A stretch of 64,000 nt of DNA from Rudaea cellulosilytica DSM 22992. Its GTDB lineage: Bacteria > Pseudomonadota > Gammaproteobacteria > Xanthomonadales > Rhodanobacteraceae. The notes beneath the pieces were generated by a model. That model saw only the letters and a program-made list of their open reading frames with translations, did not search any database and was not told the DNA's origin. The DNA lies in assembly GCF_000378125.1 (NCBI RefSeq), contig NZ_KB899241.1, positions 347,652 to 411,651 on the forward strand. The letters run 5' to 3'. Of the stretch, positions 1-10,731 are shown piece by piece. Position 1 is the stretch's first letter; each line of letters starts with the position of its first letter. A program made the position numbers and the translations under genes.

Positions 1-409
1 TGGAGACGACCGTGTTCGGATAACCGTTGGCTGGCGGCAACGAAATCGAGACCGTCGCCGTACCCGGCGTATTGCCGGCGATGAAGACGAACGAGGCGAC
101 ACCGCCGACGAGCGGACTCGTGCTGCCGCTCGCGGTACCGCTTGCGCCGACGCCGGCGACGGCGCCGATCGTCGGCGGCGACACCGTCGCGCTGATGACC
201 GTGCCATCGGTCTCTGGCGCGCCGTTACGGCGCGTGACCGTCACGGTCAGCGTCGCGGTCGAATTGGTGCCCACCGAAGTCGAGGACACAGCGATCTTCA
301 CGCTGTCCGCCGAAGGCGGTCCAAACGCGGAAGCGCGAACGAGTCCGCTGCCGGCGATAACGAACAGAGAGCCGAACAGCAGGGTGAGGAATCGAATCGG
401 CGCTTTCAT
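1..409 (-). CDS. Secreted Ig-like (invasin-type) domain protein, 3' end cut by window edge
   Basis: This reading frame runs off the left edge. Translation from the ATG at 407-409 gives a signal peptide (MKAPIRFLTLLFGSLFVIAG, cleavage probably after LVRA or nearby). A Thr/Val/Ser-rich beta-sandwich stretch of the bacterial Ig-like (Big_1) style follows: SVKIAVSSTSVGTNSTATLTV, then a GAPETDGTVISATV core and GTATVSISLP. A purine-rich GGAGAC lies just upstream of the ATG. It sits 92 bp downstream of pilQ on the same strand, so it could be a late member of or follower to the pil operon. The family is suggested by composition and strand pattern only. The role is unknown; surface exposure or secretion is inferred from the signal peptide. 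Confidence 0.6.
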   Translation of the reverse strand, partial: MKAPIRFLTLLFGSLFVIAGSGLVRASAFGPPSADSVKIAVSSTSVGTNSTATLTVTVTRRNGAPETDGTVISATVSPPTIGAVAGVGASGTASGSTSPLVGGVASFVFIAGNTPGTATVSISLPPANGYPNTVVS

Positions 410-500
410 GATGACGTCTCCGGTACTGCTATGACGATTTGCTTGGGGCAGATGGATAAAAACGGGATTTCGAATCGGAATGGACTCGAAACTGATTGGG

Positions 501-2723
501 CTACCTCAGATTCTCATCGAGAATCTTGGGCGTGACGAAGATCAGCAGCTCTGCCTTCTGGTTCGACTTCTTAACGTTGCGGAAGAACGCACCGAGGCCG
601 GGCAGGTCGCCCAGGAACGGCACCTTGGTCACGCTGTCCTGCTTGTCAAATTCGTAGACACCGCCGAGCACGACGGTCTGGCCGTTGTCGACCAGCACCG
701 AGGTGGTCATCTCGCGCTTGTCGATGATCGGATAGGAACCGGTGGCATTCGTGTAGTAACTGTTCAACGCATCCTTCTTCACCTCGAGAACGAGGAACAC
801 GCGGCCGTCGGCGGTGATGTTCGGCGTCACTTTGAGAGCGAGCGCCGCCTCCTTGAACGCGACGGTCGGCAACGCCCCGCCGCCTGCCGCCGAGGTGATC
901 GTCGAATAGGGAATTTCCTGACCCTGGGTGATGTTCGCTTCCTTCTGGTTCGCGGTGACGACTCGCGGGCTCGAGATCAGTTCGCTGCGGCCCTCGGTCT
1001 GGCCGGCCGACAATTCCAGATCGAGCAGCACATTTGCGCCGAGCACGGATAACCCGATACTGCCCGCATTGGTCGTGCTCGTCGGCAGGTTGACGTTGAG
1101 ACGATCGCCTAGATTGGTAGCGCCTGTCGAGCTGCCGCCGGTCACGCCCGGCGGCAGGACCGGAAACGGATCGCCCGTGGCCAATCGGTTGGCTAGGGCC
1201 TGATTGGTCATGTACTGCGAACCGTTGAGATTGCCGCTGGTCGAGACCACGCTGCTGCCGACCGTGGTCGCACCGCTGATGCCGAACTTGGCACCGAGCT
1301 CGCGCGCGAAATTGTCGGCGGCGACGACGACGCGCGCTTCGATCAGCACCTGCTGCACCGGCTTGTCGAGCTTGGCCACGAGCTCGCGTATCGCCCGCAC
1401 CTTGTCGGGCGTGTCGACGACGAGCAGAGTGTTGGTGCGGTCGTCGGCGGACACGCGGCCACGCTCGGAAAGGAAGCCACTTGTGATTGCCTGACCGCTG
1501 CTGCCGCCGGTACCCTGCTTGGATTTCTGTGTCAGCAAGTCCGCAATATCCTTGGCTTGGCCATAGCTGATCGGAATGTATTCGGTGACCGTCTCGCTGA
1601 CCTGCTCGAGCTTGAGCCTAGCGTCGGCCATTGCCTGTTCGCGATCGGCGATTTCCTTCTGCGGTGCTACCCAGACCACATTGCCGTTCCTGCGCTTGTC
1701 GAGTCCCTTGGACTGCAGCACGATGTCAAGCGCCTGGTCCCATGGCACGTTGTTGAGGCGCAGGGTGACGTTGCCGGTAACGCTGTCGGCAACGACGATG
1801 TTGAGTTCGGATTCCTGCGCGATCAGCTGCAACACCGCACGCGTGGGGATGTCCTGGAAATCGAAGGTGACCCGCTTGCCGGAATACACCGGGGGCGCGT
1901 TCGGGTCTCTCTTCTCCTTCTCCTTGGCCGGCGCAACTTCGACGATGTACTGGTTACCGGTCTGATAGGCGAGCTGCTCGAACGGCGCCTTGGCCGTGAT
2001 GTCCATGTGCGCGCCGCCACCCTTGCTGTGCGTCTCGATGAACTGCACGGGTGTCGCGAAATCGAGCACGTCCAGGCGCTGGGCGAGCTGAGAAGGCAAG
2101 CGCGCGTTGTAGACGTCGAGCGAAATCTTGTCGCCCTGGCGCTTCAGGTCCGCGCTGGACCCTTCACCGGAAAAGGTGATGATGATGCGGCCCTCACCGT
2201 TCTTGCCGCGCCGGAAGTCAATGTTGGAAACCTCCTGCACCGCAGCGCCGACGGCCTTGGTCTGGTCGCCCGCGGCGATCACCGCGGCAGCGTTGGCAGC
2301 GTTGCCGTTGTTGACCACGAGGACGAAATTGTTGCCATCGGCGTGCGTCTCATAGGTGGAAACGCGATACAGATCGACCACGACGCGCGTACGCCCGGCC
2401 GCCTCGGCGACGTTGATGGCGCTGGCCGCGCCGCTGCCAACTTCGATATGCCGCTGGCTCGCAGTCGAACGCGTGTCGGGAATGTCGAGCGCGATGCGTG
2501 GCGGCGTCTCCGTGGTGAAGGCGCGAACCCCGGACGCGGGGCTGGCCAGCTTCAGCGTGACCTGCACGCGCCCGCCCGCCAATGGGGCATAGCTGACGTC
2601 CTGCAATACGTTTTCGGCATGCGCCGCCGCTGCCGCGACGAACGAGGCCAGCAGCACGCAGAGTGCTGCGCCGAATCGTTGCGCGGCGGTCCGCCGGATT
2701 GCGCCCGCGATGGTCCACTTCAT
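501..2723 (-). CDS. pilQ: Type IV pilus outer-membrane secretin PilQ
   Basis: PilQ forms the outer-membrane channel through which the type IV pilus passes. Domains in order: signal peptide (MKWTIAGAIRR to AAAAHA); AMIN domain starting NVLQDVSYAPL; a second AMIN-like segment; the N0/STN domain (VTFDFQDIPTRAVLQLIAQ); N1; and the C-terminal secretin domain ending in the typical KAELLIFVTPKIL. I chose the ATG at 2721-2723 because it begins the signal peptide and follows a GGGGAAG ribosome site. An in-frame ATG at 2787-2789 overlaps the pilP stop as ATGA and would add 22 residues, so coupling from there is possible. About 740 residues, close to the usual 700-770. It is last in pilMNOPQ. Confidence 0.96.
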   Translation of the reverse strand: MKWTIAGAIRRTAAQRFGAALCVLLASFVAAAAAHAENVLQDVSYAPLAGGRVQVTLKLASPASGVRAFTTETPPRIALDIPDTRSTASQRHIEVGSGAASAINVAEAAGRTRVVVDLYRVSTYETHADGNNFVLVVNNGNAANAAAVIAAGDQTKAVGAAVQEVSNIDFRRGKNGEGRIIITFSGEGSSADLKRQGDKISLDVYNARLPSQLAQRLDVLDFATPVQFIETHSKGGGAHMDITAKAPFEQLAYQTGNQYIVEVAPAKEKEKRDPNAPPVYSGKRVTFDFQDIPTRAVLQLIAQESELNIVVADSVTGNVTLRLNNVPWDQALDIVLQSKGLDKRRNGNVVWVAPQKEIADREQAMADARLKLEQVSETVTEYIPISYGQAKDIADLLTQKSKQGTGGSSGQAITSGFLSERGRVSADDRTNTLLVVDTPDKVRAIRELVAKLDKPVQQVLIEARVVVAADNFARELGAKFGISGATTVGSSVVSTSGNLNGSQYMTNQALANRLATGDPFPVLPPGVTGGSSTGATNLGDRLNVNLPTSTTNAGSIGLSVLGANVLLDLELSAGQTEGRSELISSPRVVTANQKEANITQGQEIPYSTITSAAGGGALPTVAFKEAALALKVTPNITADGRVFLVLEVKKDALNSYYTNATGSYPIIDKREMTTSVLVDNGQTVVLGGVYEFDKQDSVTKVPFLGDLPGLGAFFRNVKKSNQKAELLIFVTPKILDENLR

Positions 2724-2785
2724 GGTCTTCCCCGATCCGATGTTCGTTTCGCCAAACTTCACCGCGCCAACCGCAATCTGGCGCG

Positions 2786-3313
2786 TCATTTCGTACTGAT
2801 TTCAATCGACGCCGGCCGCTCCATCCAGCCGCCGTTGCCGTTGCTCACCAATTCGACCAATTCAAGGCTGTCCGCGTGGATCGCCCTGATCTTGCCGTTG
2901 TTCTGACCGAGATAGTTTCCCGGCTTGACGCGCGACACCGTCCCTTCCGGATCGCGGATCAGTGCGACCATGGCCGGACCAGTATTGATGGTGCCCACCA
3001 TCTTCAGGCTGTCGAGCGCAAACTCCTCGAGCTTTTCCTTCGGGTGCGGATCGGGCACGGCATTCTTCGCATCTTCCTCTGCTTTCTGCTCGGCGAGGCT
3101 CGGCGCGAATGGATCGCGCTGCGTCTGCGCCTTGTATTCGAATGTCTCGAACGTTTTGAGCACCGGCAGCGGCGGCAACGGACCGCCCGGCAGGTTCTTC
3201 TCGTCCGCGACCCACTTGTGCAGATCCTCAGTACCCTTCAAGCAGCCGCCGAGCAACAGCAGGGCGACGAGCAGGCCGCAACGCAGCATGGTTTGCATCG
3301 ATCCCGTGCTCAT
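2786..3313 (-). CDS. pilP: Type IV pilus inner-membrane lipoprotein PilP
   Basis: PilP links the inner-membrane PilN/PilO alignment complex to the secretin PilQ. The N-terminus is a lipoprotein signal with lipobox LLGGC, so the mature protein would be anchored in the inner membrane. The family signature follows: a proline-rich linker (GPLPPLPVLKTFETFEY), then the QRDPFAPS motif and a C-terminal beta domain (LKMVGTINTGPAMVALIRDPEGTV). 175 residues, as usual. The ATG overlaps the pilO stop by four bases (ATGA), indicating translational coupling. Later in-frame ATGs at residues 6 and 9 would still leave a full signal peptide. Confidence 0.95.
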   Translation of the reverse strand: MSTGSMQTMLRCGLLVALLLLGGCLKGTEDLHKWVADEKNLPGGPLPPLPVLKTFETFEYKAQTQRDPFAPSLAEQKAEEDAKNAVPDPHPKEKLEEFALDSLKMVGTINTGPAMVALIRDPEGTVSRVKPGNYLGQNNGKIRAIHADSLELVELVSNGNGGWMERPASIEISTK

Positions 3314-3981
3314 TTGCCCGCCTTTGCCGCCGGCGCATTCGGCGCTCCCGGCTTCTTCGGCGCGGCCGCATCGGCCTCGTCCTCATCGACGTAACGATAG
3401 GTCTTCACCGTGCCCTCGAGCGTAAGCTGACTCGGTGCCTTGCCTGCGGCGGGCGCAGACGGCTTCAGCGAAACGTCGTGCATTGTCAGGATGACGACTC
3501 GCGGCAGTCTTGCGACCTCGCTGATGAAAGTCCCGAACTGGTGATAATTGCCAAGCATGCGCAACTTGATCGGCTTTTCAGCGTAAAAACCTTCTTGGAT
3601 CGCTTCCGGTCCGGGCTCGAACAGTTGCGTTTCCAATCCGGCCGACAATGCCGCTTGCGACACATCGACCAGCAGTTCGGGCATTTCCGTTTTGCTCGGC
3701 AGCTGGCGCAGCAACTGGCGCAGGATCTCGCGCATGTCGTCGAGCTGGGTCTTCAGCCTCTCCAGATTGACGACCTTGAGTTGCTTGTCGTGAAAATCCT
3801 TCTTGAGGTCGATTTCCTGCTTCTGCTTCTGCACCAACGTGTCCGACTGGTCGCTGATCGACCACCACCAACCGAGGCCCAACAGGATGATGAAGATGAG
3901 AACGCAGGCCGCATACTTGATCCAGTCTGGCCAAGCACCGACGTTGTTGCGATCGAGATTGCGCAGATCCGAAAGCTTCAT
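3310..3981 (-). CDS. pilO: Type IV pilus alignment protein PilO
   Basis: PilO is a bitopic inner-membrane protein that pairs with PilN in the pilus alignment subcomplex. Visible: a short cytoplasmic N-terminus (MKLSDLRNLDRNN), one membrane segment (YAACVLIFIILLGLGWWW), a coiled coil (KQEIDLKKDFHDKQLKVVNLERLK) and a ferredoxin-like periplasmic domain containing the typical GNYHQFGTFISEVARLPRVV. The C-terminal tail is Ala/Pro/Lys rich. 223 residues, slightly longer than the usual ~205 because of that tail. It overlaps pilN upstream and pilP downstream, each by ATGA. Confidence 0.95.
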   Translation of the reverse strand: MKLSDLRNLDRNNVGAWPDWIKYAACVLIFIILLGLGWWWSISDQSDTLVQKQKQEIDLKKDFHDKQLKVVNLERLKTQLDDMREILRQLLRQLPSKTEMPELLVDVSQAALSAGLETQLFEPGPEAIQEGFYAEKPIKLRMLGNYHQFGTFISEVARLPRVVILTMHDVSLKPSAPAAGKAPSQLTLEGTVKTYRYVDEDEADAAAPKKPGAPNAPAAKAGK

Positions 3982-4618
3982 GGCGCCCTCCCCGCCGGCA
4001 CGGCAGCGGGCTTGGCGGCGGGCGGCGCATCCGGCTTGGCCGGCGTGTTGCCAGGCGCAGCTGCGTTCGGCTGCTGTTCGGCCGAGCGCAACTTGACCGA
4101 GAGACCGAACTCATAGCGATTGCGCTTGTCGCTGCCCTTGATTTCGGTCTTCTTCAGATCCGAGCGCTGCATCCAGTTCGATGCATCGAGATTGCGCATG
4201 TAGTTGGCCACATCGCCGTTCGCCTGGGCCACGCCCTCAAGCGCGAGCTGGTCGCCGGTCTGCTTGATCGAAGCCAGACGAACGCCGTCCGGTATCGTCC
4301 GGACCAGTTCGTCGAACAGGTGCACCATCTGCGAACGGCTCGCCTGCAGCTGCTCGATGATCTGCTTGCGCGCGAGCAACTTGGCCTTGGTCGTCTCCAG
4401 ATCCTTGATCTCTTTCAGCTTGCCTTCGAGCTGCTGGATCTCCGTGCGCAGATAGCCGTTGCGGCCTTCCTGGTCGTCGATGCGCTGGTTCATCCACCAG
4501 CCCCAGACAAGCCACGCAAGCACCGCCGAAACGGCGGCGGCAGCGAGCATGAGATAGAAGTCCCGCTCGCGCTGACGGCGCCGCTCCGCGCGCCAGGGAA
4601 GTAGATTGATATTGGCCA

Positions 4619-4619
<1 letters not shown>
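3978..4619 (-). CDS. pilN: Type IV pilus alignment protein PilN
   Basis: PilN binds PilM through its cytoplasmic N-terminus and pairs with PilO in the periplasm. The ATG at 4617-4619 gives the near-invariant PilM-binding peptide MANINLLPWRAERRRQRER. A membrane segment (LMLAAAAVSAVLAWLVWGWW), coiled coil and periplasmic domain (DGVRLASIKQTGDQLALEGVA) follow. The C-terminus is a low-complexity Pro/Ala tail. 213 residues. The frame is open upstream but those codons lie inside pilM, so the longer start is rejected. The start codon shares one base with the pilM stop (TAATG). Confidence 0.95.
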
Positions 4620-5887
<1,268 letters not shown>

Positions 5888-5911
5888 CTATCGACCCCTC
5901 GAGCAGCCGCA

Positions 5912-5917
5912 TATAAT
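5912..5917 (+). promoter_or_regulatory. Probable -10 element of mrcA
   Basis: A consensus TATAAT lies 40 bases upstream of the mrcA ATG. No good -35 hexamer is visible at 16-18 bases, so this is a tentative promoter. It shares the intergenic region 5684-5956 with the pilM promoter. Confidence 0.4.
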
Positions 5918-5956
5918 TCGTAATCGCCCCGCTTGTGGGCCGCCCGGCAAGATTCC

Positions 5957-8467
5957 ATGCGTTTTTTTCGTCGCCTGCTTCGCTACACGCTGATCCTCGG
6001 GGTTGTTTGCATCGCGCTTGGAGCCATCGGCATCGGGGTCGTCTACTGGCTCATCGTGCCGCGCCTGCCTTCAGTTGAGTCGCTGCGCGACATCACCTTG
6101 CAGGTACCACTGCGCATCTACAGCGCAGACAACAAGCTTATCGCCACCTATGGCGAAACGCGCCGCATCCCAGTCAAGATCGAGGACGTGCCGCAGCAGG
6201 TGAGGAACGCATTCCTCGCTGCCGAAGATGCAAACTTCTACAGCCACCCCGGCGTGGATTATCAAGGCATCCTGCGCGCGTTCGGCCTGATGATCTCCAA
6301 GCGCACGCTGCACGTACCCGGCGGCAGCACGATCACTCAGCAGGTTGCACGCGATTTCTTCCTGAGCTCCGAGGTAAGCCTGTCGCGCAAGGCGACGGAG
6401 ATCTTCCTCTCGTTCAAGATCGAGAACACGCTGAGCAAAGATCAGATCCTCGAGCTGTATCTCAACAAGATCTTCCTCGGCAACCGCGCCTACGGTGTCG
6501 CCGCCGCGGCCGAGTTCTACTATGGCAAGACACTCGACCAGCTCGACCTGGCCGAGTGCGCAATGCTCGCCTCGCTGCCGAAATTTCCCTCGACCGGGAA
6601 CCCGCTCAACAACCGCGCGCGCGCACTCGAGCGCCGCCGCTATGTGCTGCAGCGCATGCTGGAGAACGGCTACATTTCGGACACCCAATTCAAGCAGGCC
6701 GACGCCGAACCCGAGCGCGCGTTCGCGCATGAGCCGCCGATCGAAGTCGAGGCGCCCTACGTCGCCGAACTCGTGCGCCAGGAAGCAATTCAGCGCCTCG
6801 GCAACAACGCACTGACCGACGCCTACACGATCCGCACCACGATCGATTCGCGCGATCAGGCTGCAGCGAACGACGCCGTGCGCGCAGGCCTGATCGCGTA
6901 CGACCGACGTCACGGCTGGCGCGGTCCCGAGGCACATGTCGAGCTGGCAAGCAACACGACCGACGCCGATCTCGAGCGCAAGCTCGATGCGTTCCGCACG
7001 ACATTCGGCCTTGTTCCCGCAATCGTCACCGGGAGCACGGAGAAGGAAGCGCATCTGCGCCTCAACGACGGCCAGGCCATCGTGCTCAGCCTCGAAGACA
7101 TCGCCTGGGCGCGCCGTTATCAGGACGAAACCAGCCGCGGGCCCGCGCCGAAGCGGGTCGACGCTGCGCTCAAGCCGGGCGACATCGTGCGTGTCGCTAA
7201 AACAAGCGATCCGAAGAAGGAAGGCCGCTGGCAGCTCGCACAGATTCCTGCGGTGCAAGGCGCGCTCGTTGCGCTCGATCCCGAGGACGGCGCGGTGCGC
7301 GCGGAAGTCGGCGGCTTTTCGTTCGCGCGCAGCAAATTCAATCGCGTAGTGCAATCGCAACGCAACCCCGGTTCGAGCTTCAAGCCGCTGTTCTATGCCG
7401 CGGCGTTCGAGCATGGTTTCACCCCAGCCTCGGTGGTCAACGACGCGCCGGTAGTGTTCCCCGATCCGTCCAAACCAAACGGACAATGGACGCCCAAGAA
7501 CGACGACGATGCATTCGCCGGCCCCATGCGTCTGCGTGAGGCGATGGTGCAATCGAAGAACCTCGTCTCGGTGCGTCTGCTCGACGCGATCGGCGTGCGC
7601 TATGCACGCGAGTTCGTCACCCGTTTCGGCTTGAGCCTCGAACAGGTACCGCCGAACCTGTCGATGGCGCTCGGCACCGCCTCGGTGTCGCCGATGAACA
7701 TGGCGCGCGCGTACACCGTAATCGCAAACGGCGGTTACCTCGTCGATCCGTACTTCGTCGACGCGATCTACGACCGCGACGGCAAGGAGGTTTACAAGGC
7801 GCAGCCCGTGCAGGTGTGTGCGCAGTGCCCCGAGCGCGCCGGCGATGATGGCCGCGCGGGTGCACCGTCGACGACGCGCACCGTGGTCGACAACAATGGG
7901 GTGACGAAGGATGTCCTCTCGCCGATCGCGAGCGCGCAAGCGACGACCACAACTGGGCCTGTGACTAAGCTTGCCCCGCGCGCGCTCGACGCACGCACTG
8001 CCTATTTGATCGGCTCTCTGCTGCGCGATGTGGTCCGCCGCGGAACCGGCTCTGGCGCGATGGTACTCAAGCGCAACGACCTGTTCGGCAAGACCGGCTC
8101 GACCAACGACCATCGCGACGGCTGGTTCGTCGGCTACAACGCCGACCTCGTCGCAACGGCCTGGATGGGCTTCGACGACTTCGGCTCGATGGGGCATATC
8201 GAATTCGGCGCGCAGACCGCACTGCCGATCTGGATCGACTTCATGCGCGTCGCCCTCGACGGCGTGCCCGAGAAGCCTTTCAACACACCCGCGGGGATCA
8301 GCACGGCGCAGATCGATCCCGAAACCGGGTTCCTCGCCTCGCCGGGCACCGAGCACACGATCTCCGAGGTCTTCCGCACCGAGGACCTCACTCGCATCGC
8401 CAACAGCCCGAACCAGCCGACCGAGGCGGAGAAAAAGGTACAGCAAGAAGCCTACGGAATTTTCTGA
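5957..8467 (+). CDS. mrcA: Penicillin-binding protein 1A (peptidoglycan glycosyltransferase/transpeptidase)
   Basis: A bifunctional class A PBP that polymerises and cross-links peptidoglycan in the periplasm. Order: short cytoplasmic tail MRFFRRLLRY; membrane anchor (residues ~10-33); GT51 domain with the catalytic AAEDANFYSHPG (~residue 90) and GGSTITQQ (~122); an OB-like insert; and a transpeptidase domain with SSFK (~residue 472), SKN (~532) and KTGST (~711). About 836 residues, normal for PBP1A. I use the ATG at 5957, next to the membrane anchor, rather than the GTG 24 bases upstream. It is divergent from pilM, the arrangement common in many Pseudomonas and Xanthomonas relatives. Confidence 0.96.
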   Translation: MRFFRRLLRYTLILGVVCIALGAIGIGVVYWLIVPRLPSVESLRDITLQVPLRIYSADNKLIATYGETRRIPVKIEDVPQQVRNAFLAAEDANFYSHPGVDYQGILRAFGLMISKRTLHVPGGSTITQQVARDFFLSSEVSLSRKATEIFLSFKIENTLSKDQILELYLNKIFLGNRAYGVAAAAEFYYGKTLDQLDLAECAMLASLPKFPSTGNPLNNRARALERRRYVLQRMLENGYISDTQFKQADAEPERAFAHEPPIEVEAPYVAELVRQEAIQRLGNNALTDAYTIRTTIDSRDQAAANDAVRAGLIAYDRRHGWRGPEAHVELASNTTDADLERKLDAFRTTFGLVPAIVTGSTEKEAHLRLNDGQAIVLSLEDIAWARRYQDETSRGPAPKRVDAALKPGDIVRVAKTSDPKKEGRWQLAQIPAVQGALVALDPEDGAVRAEVGGFSFARSKFNRVVQSQRNPGSSFKPLFYAAAFEHGFTPASVVNDAPVVFPDPSKPNGQWTPKNDDDAFAGPMRLREAMVQSKNLVSVRLLDAIGVRYAREFVTRFGLSLEQVPPNLSMALGTASVSPMNMARAYTVIANGGYLVDPYFVDAIYDRDGKEVYKAQPVQVCAQCPERAGDDGRAGAPSTTRTVVDNNGVTKDVLSPIASAQATTTTGPVTKLAPRALDARTAYLIGSLLRDVVRRGTGSGAMVLKRNDLFGKTGSTNDHRDGWFVGYNADLVATAWMGFDDFGSMGHIEFGAQTALPIWIDFMRVALDGVPEKPFNTPAGISTAQIDPETGFLASPGTEHTISEVFRTEDLTRIANSPNQPTEAEKKVQQEAYGIF

Positions 8468-9108
8468 TGAGCCAGCGTCATGCCGATCGACGCGCGCAGC
8501 GCGGGCAGGATTCGCACGCATCGCGCCACCTAGACTCAGTTCGCGCGCGCATCGCGTTCGAAGCAGCACGCTTGATCAGCGAATCCGGTATCCGCGATTA
8601 CGCGCTGGCCAAGCGCAAGGCCGCAACACTTCTGGGCGTCGATGCGGAATCCGCGCTGCCAAAAAATGCCGACATTGAAGACGCGTTGCGCGAATACCAG
8701 CGCCTGTTCCACTCCGAGGACCAGCCGCGGCGGTTGCGCGTGCTGCGCGAGGCTGCGATCGAAGCGATGCGCTTCTTCGCGCCATTCGAGCCGCGCCTTG
8801 TCGGCGCGGTGCTCGACGGCACCGCGGACGCGCACTCCGCAATCTGCCTGCACCTATTCAGCGACGACCCCGACGCGCCAGTACGCCTGCTCGACGAACA
8901 TGGCATCGCCCATGAAATCGACACCCACCGATTTCGCCTGGATCGTGATCACGAAGCGGAATTCCCGGCCGTCCGTTTCGTTGCGGACAAAATCGTGGTT
9001 GACACCACAATTTTCGGCTACGACGGCTTGCGTCAAGCGCCGCTAAATCGCAATGGCCAGTCAATGCAGCGCGCGGCGCTTCAGGCGGTGGAGTCTCTGC
9101 TCTCGTAG
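8467..9108 (+). CDS. Conserved protein of unknown function, coupled to mrcA
   Basis: 213 residues, starting at an ATG that shares one base with the mrcA stop (TGATG), so it is probably translated from the mrcA message. The N-terminal half is helical and charged (ARIAFEAARLISESGIRDYALAKRKAATLLG, with EDALREYQRLF). The second half is mixed alpha/beta with GAVLDGTADAHSAICLHLF and a C-terminal RQAPLNRNGQSMQRA. The alpha/beta part loosely recalls a nucleotidyltransferase-like core, but I see no complete catalytic motif. It has no signal peptide or membrane segment and looks cytoplasmic. I recognise it only as a conserved proteobacterial type of protein and assign no function. Confidence 0.75.
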   Translation: MSQRHADRRAQRGQDSHASRHLDSVRARIAFEAARLISESGIRDYALAKRKAATLLGVDAESALPKNADIEDALREYQRLFHSEDQPRRLRVLREAAIEAMRFFAPFEPRLVGAVLDGTADAHSAICLHLFSDDPDAPVRLLDEHGIAHEIDTHRFRLDRDHEAEFPAVRFVADKIVVDTTIFGYDGLRQAPLNRNGQSMQRAALQAVESLLS

Positions 9109-9159
9109 GCCGGCAGCGAACCACGTCGCGTGATATCGCCAGCAAGGTTGACCTAGTGC

Positions 9160-9188
9160 GTGTCCGGCGCGAAAAGAGCGCCGGACAC
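9160..9188. terminator. Perfect 11-bp hairpin between converging genes
   Basis: GTGTCCGGCGC (9160-9170), a 7-base loop and GCGCCGGACAC (9178-9188) form a perfect inverted repeat between the end of the 8467 gene and the end of gltA. No T-run follows on either strand, so it is a candidate bidirectional transcription stop of the non-canonical kind. Confidence 0.5.
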
Positions 9189-9199
9189 GAGTACAAGCA

Positions 9200-10492
<1,293 letters not shown>

Positions 10493-10574
10493 GGACGGGC
10501 TCCTGAAAAAGGGGGAAGCGGGGACGGTGCATCAGGCGAGATCGGCGTATTGGCAACGTCGAACGGCCGATTGA

Positions 10575-10603
10575 ATTATCGCATGCCGCCGTATGCTGCG
10601 AAA
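10575..10603 (-). promoter_or_regulatory. Possible gltA promoter
   Basis: On the minus strand TTTCGC (10603-10598) and GATAAT (10580-10575) are spaced by 17 bases, about 83 bases before the gltA GTG. The -35 overlaps a perfect hairpin TATGCTG-cgaaa-CAGCATA (10592-10610). This hairpin could act as an operator or belong to the upstream gene's terminator region. Confidence 0.35.
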
Positions 10604-10618
10604 CAGCATAAAAAGGGC

Positions 10619-10649
10619 AAAAAAAACGGCGGGGCCCCTTGCCCCGCCG
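10619..10649 (-). terminator. Rho-independent terminator of the repeat protein gene
   Basis: CGGCGGGGC (10627-10635), a 5-base loop and GCCCCGCCG (10641-10649) make a GC-rich hairpin. On the minus strand it is followed by eight T (10626-10619). It lies about 85 bases after the stop of the repeat protein gene and upstream of gltA, so it separates the two transcripts. Confidence 0.85.
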
Positions 10650-10731
10650 CGATGAACCGGTCACATCTGGCGTCTATGCGCCTGAATTTCCTAAATTTAA
10701 TTCCGATTACTTACCGCCTTGCACACCGCAT

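Noticed and set aside
1557-2906. 449-codon plus-strand frame over pilQ
   Set aside because: Antisense to a complete secretin gene; translation is arginine-rich and family-less.
6071-8569. 832-codon open frame antisense to mrcA
   Set aside because: High-GC shadow: low-complexity Arg/Ala/Val text with no domain, opposite a fully supported PBP1A.
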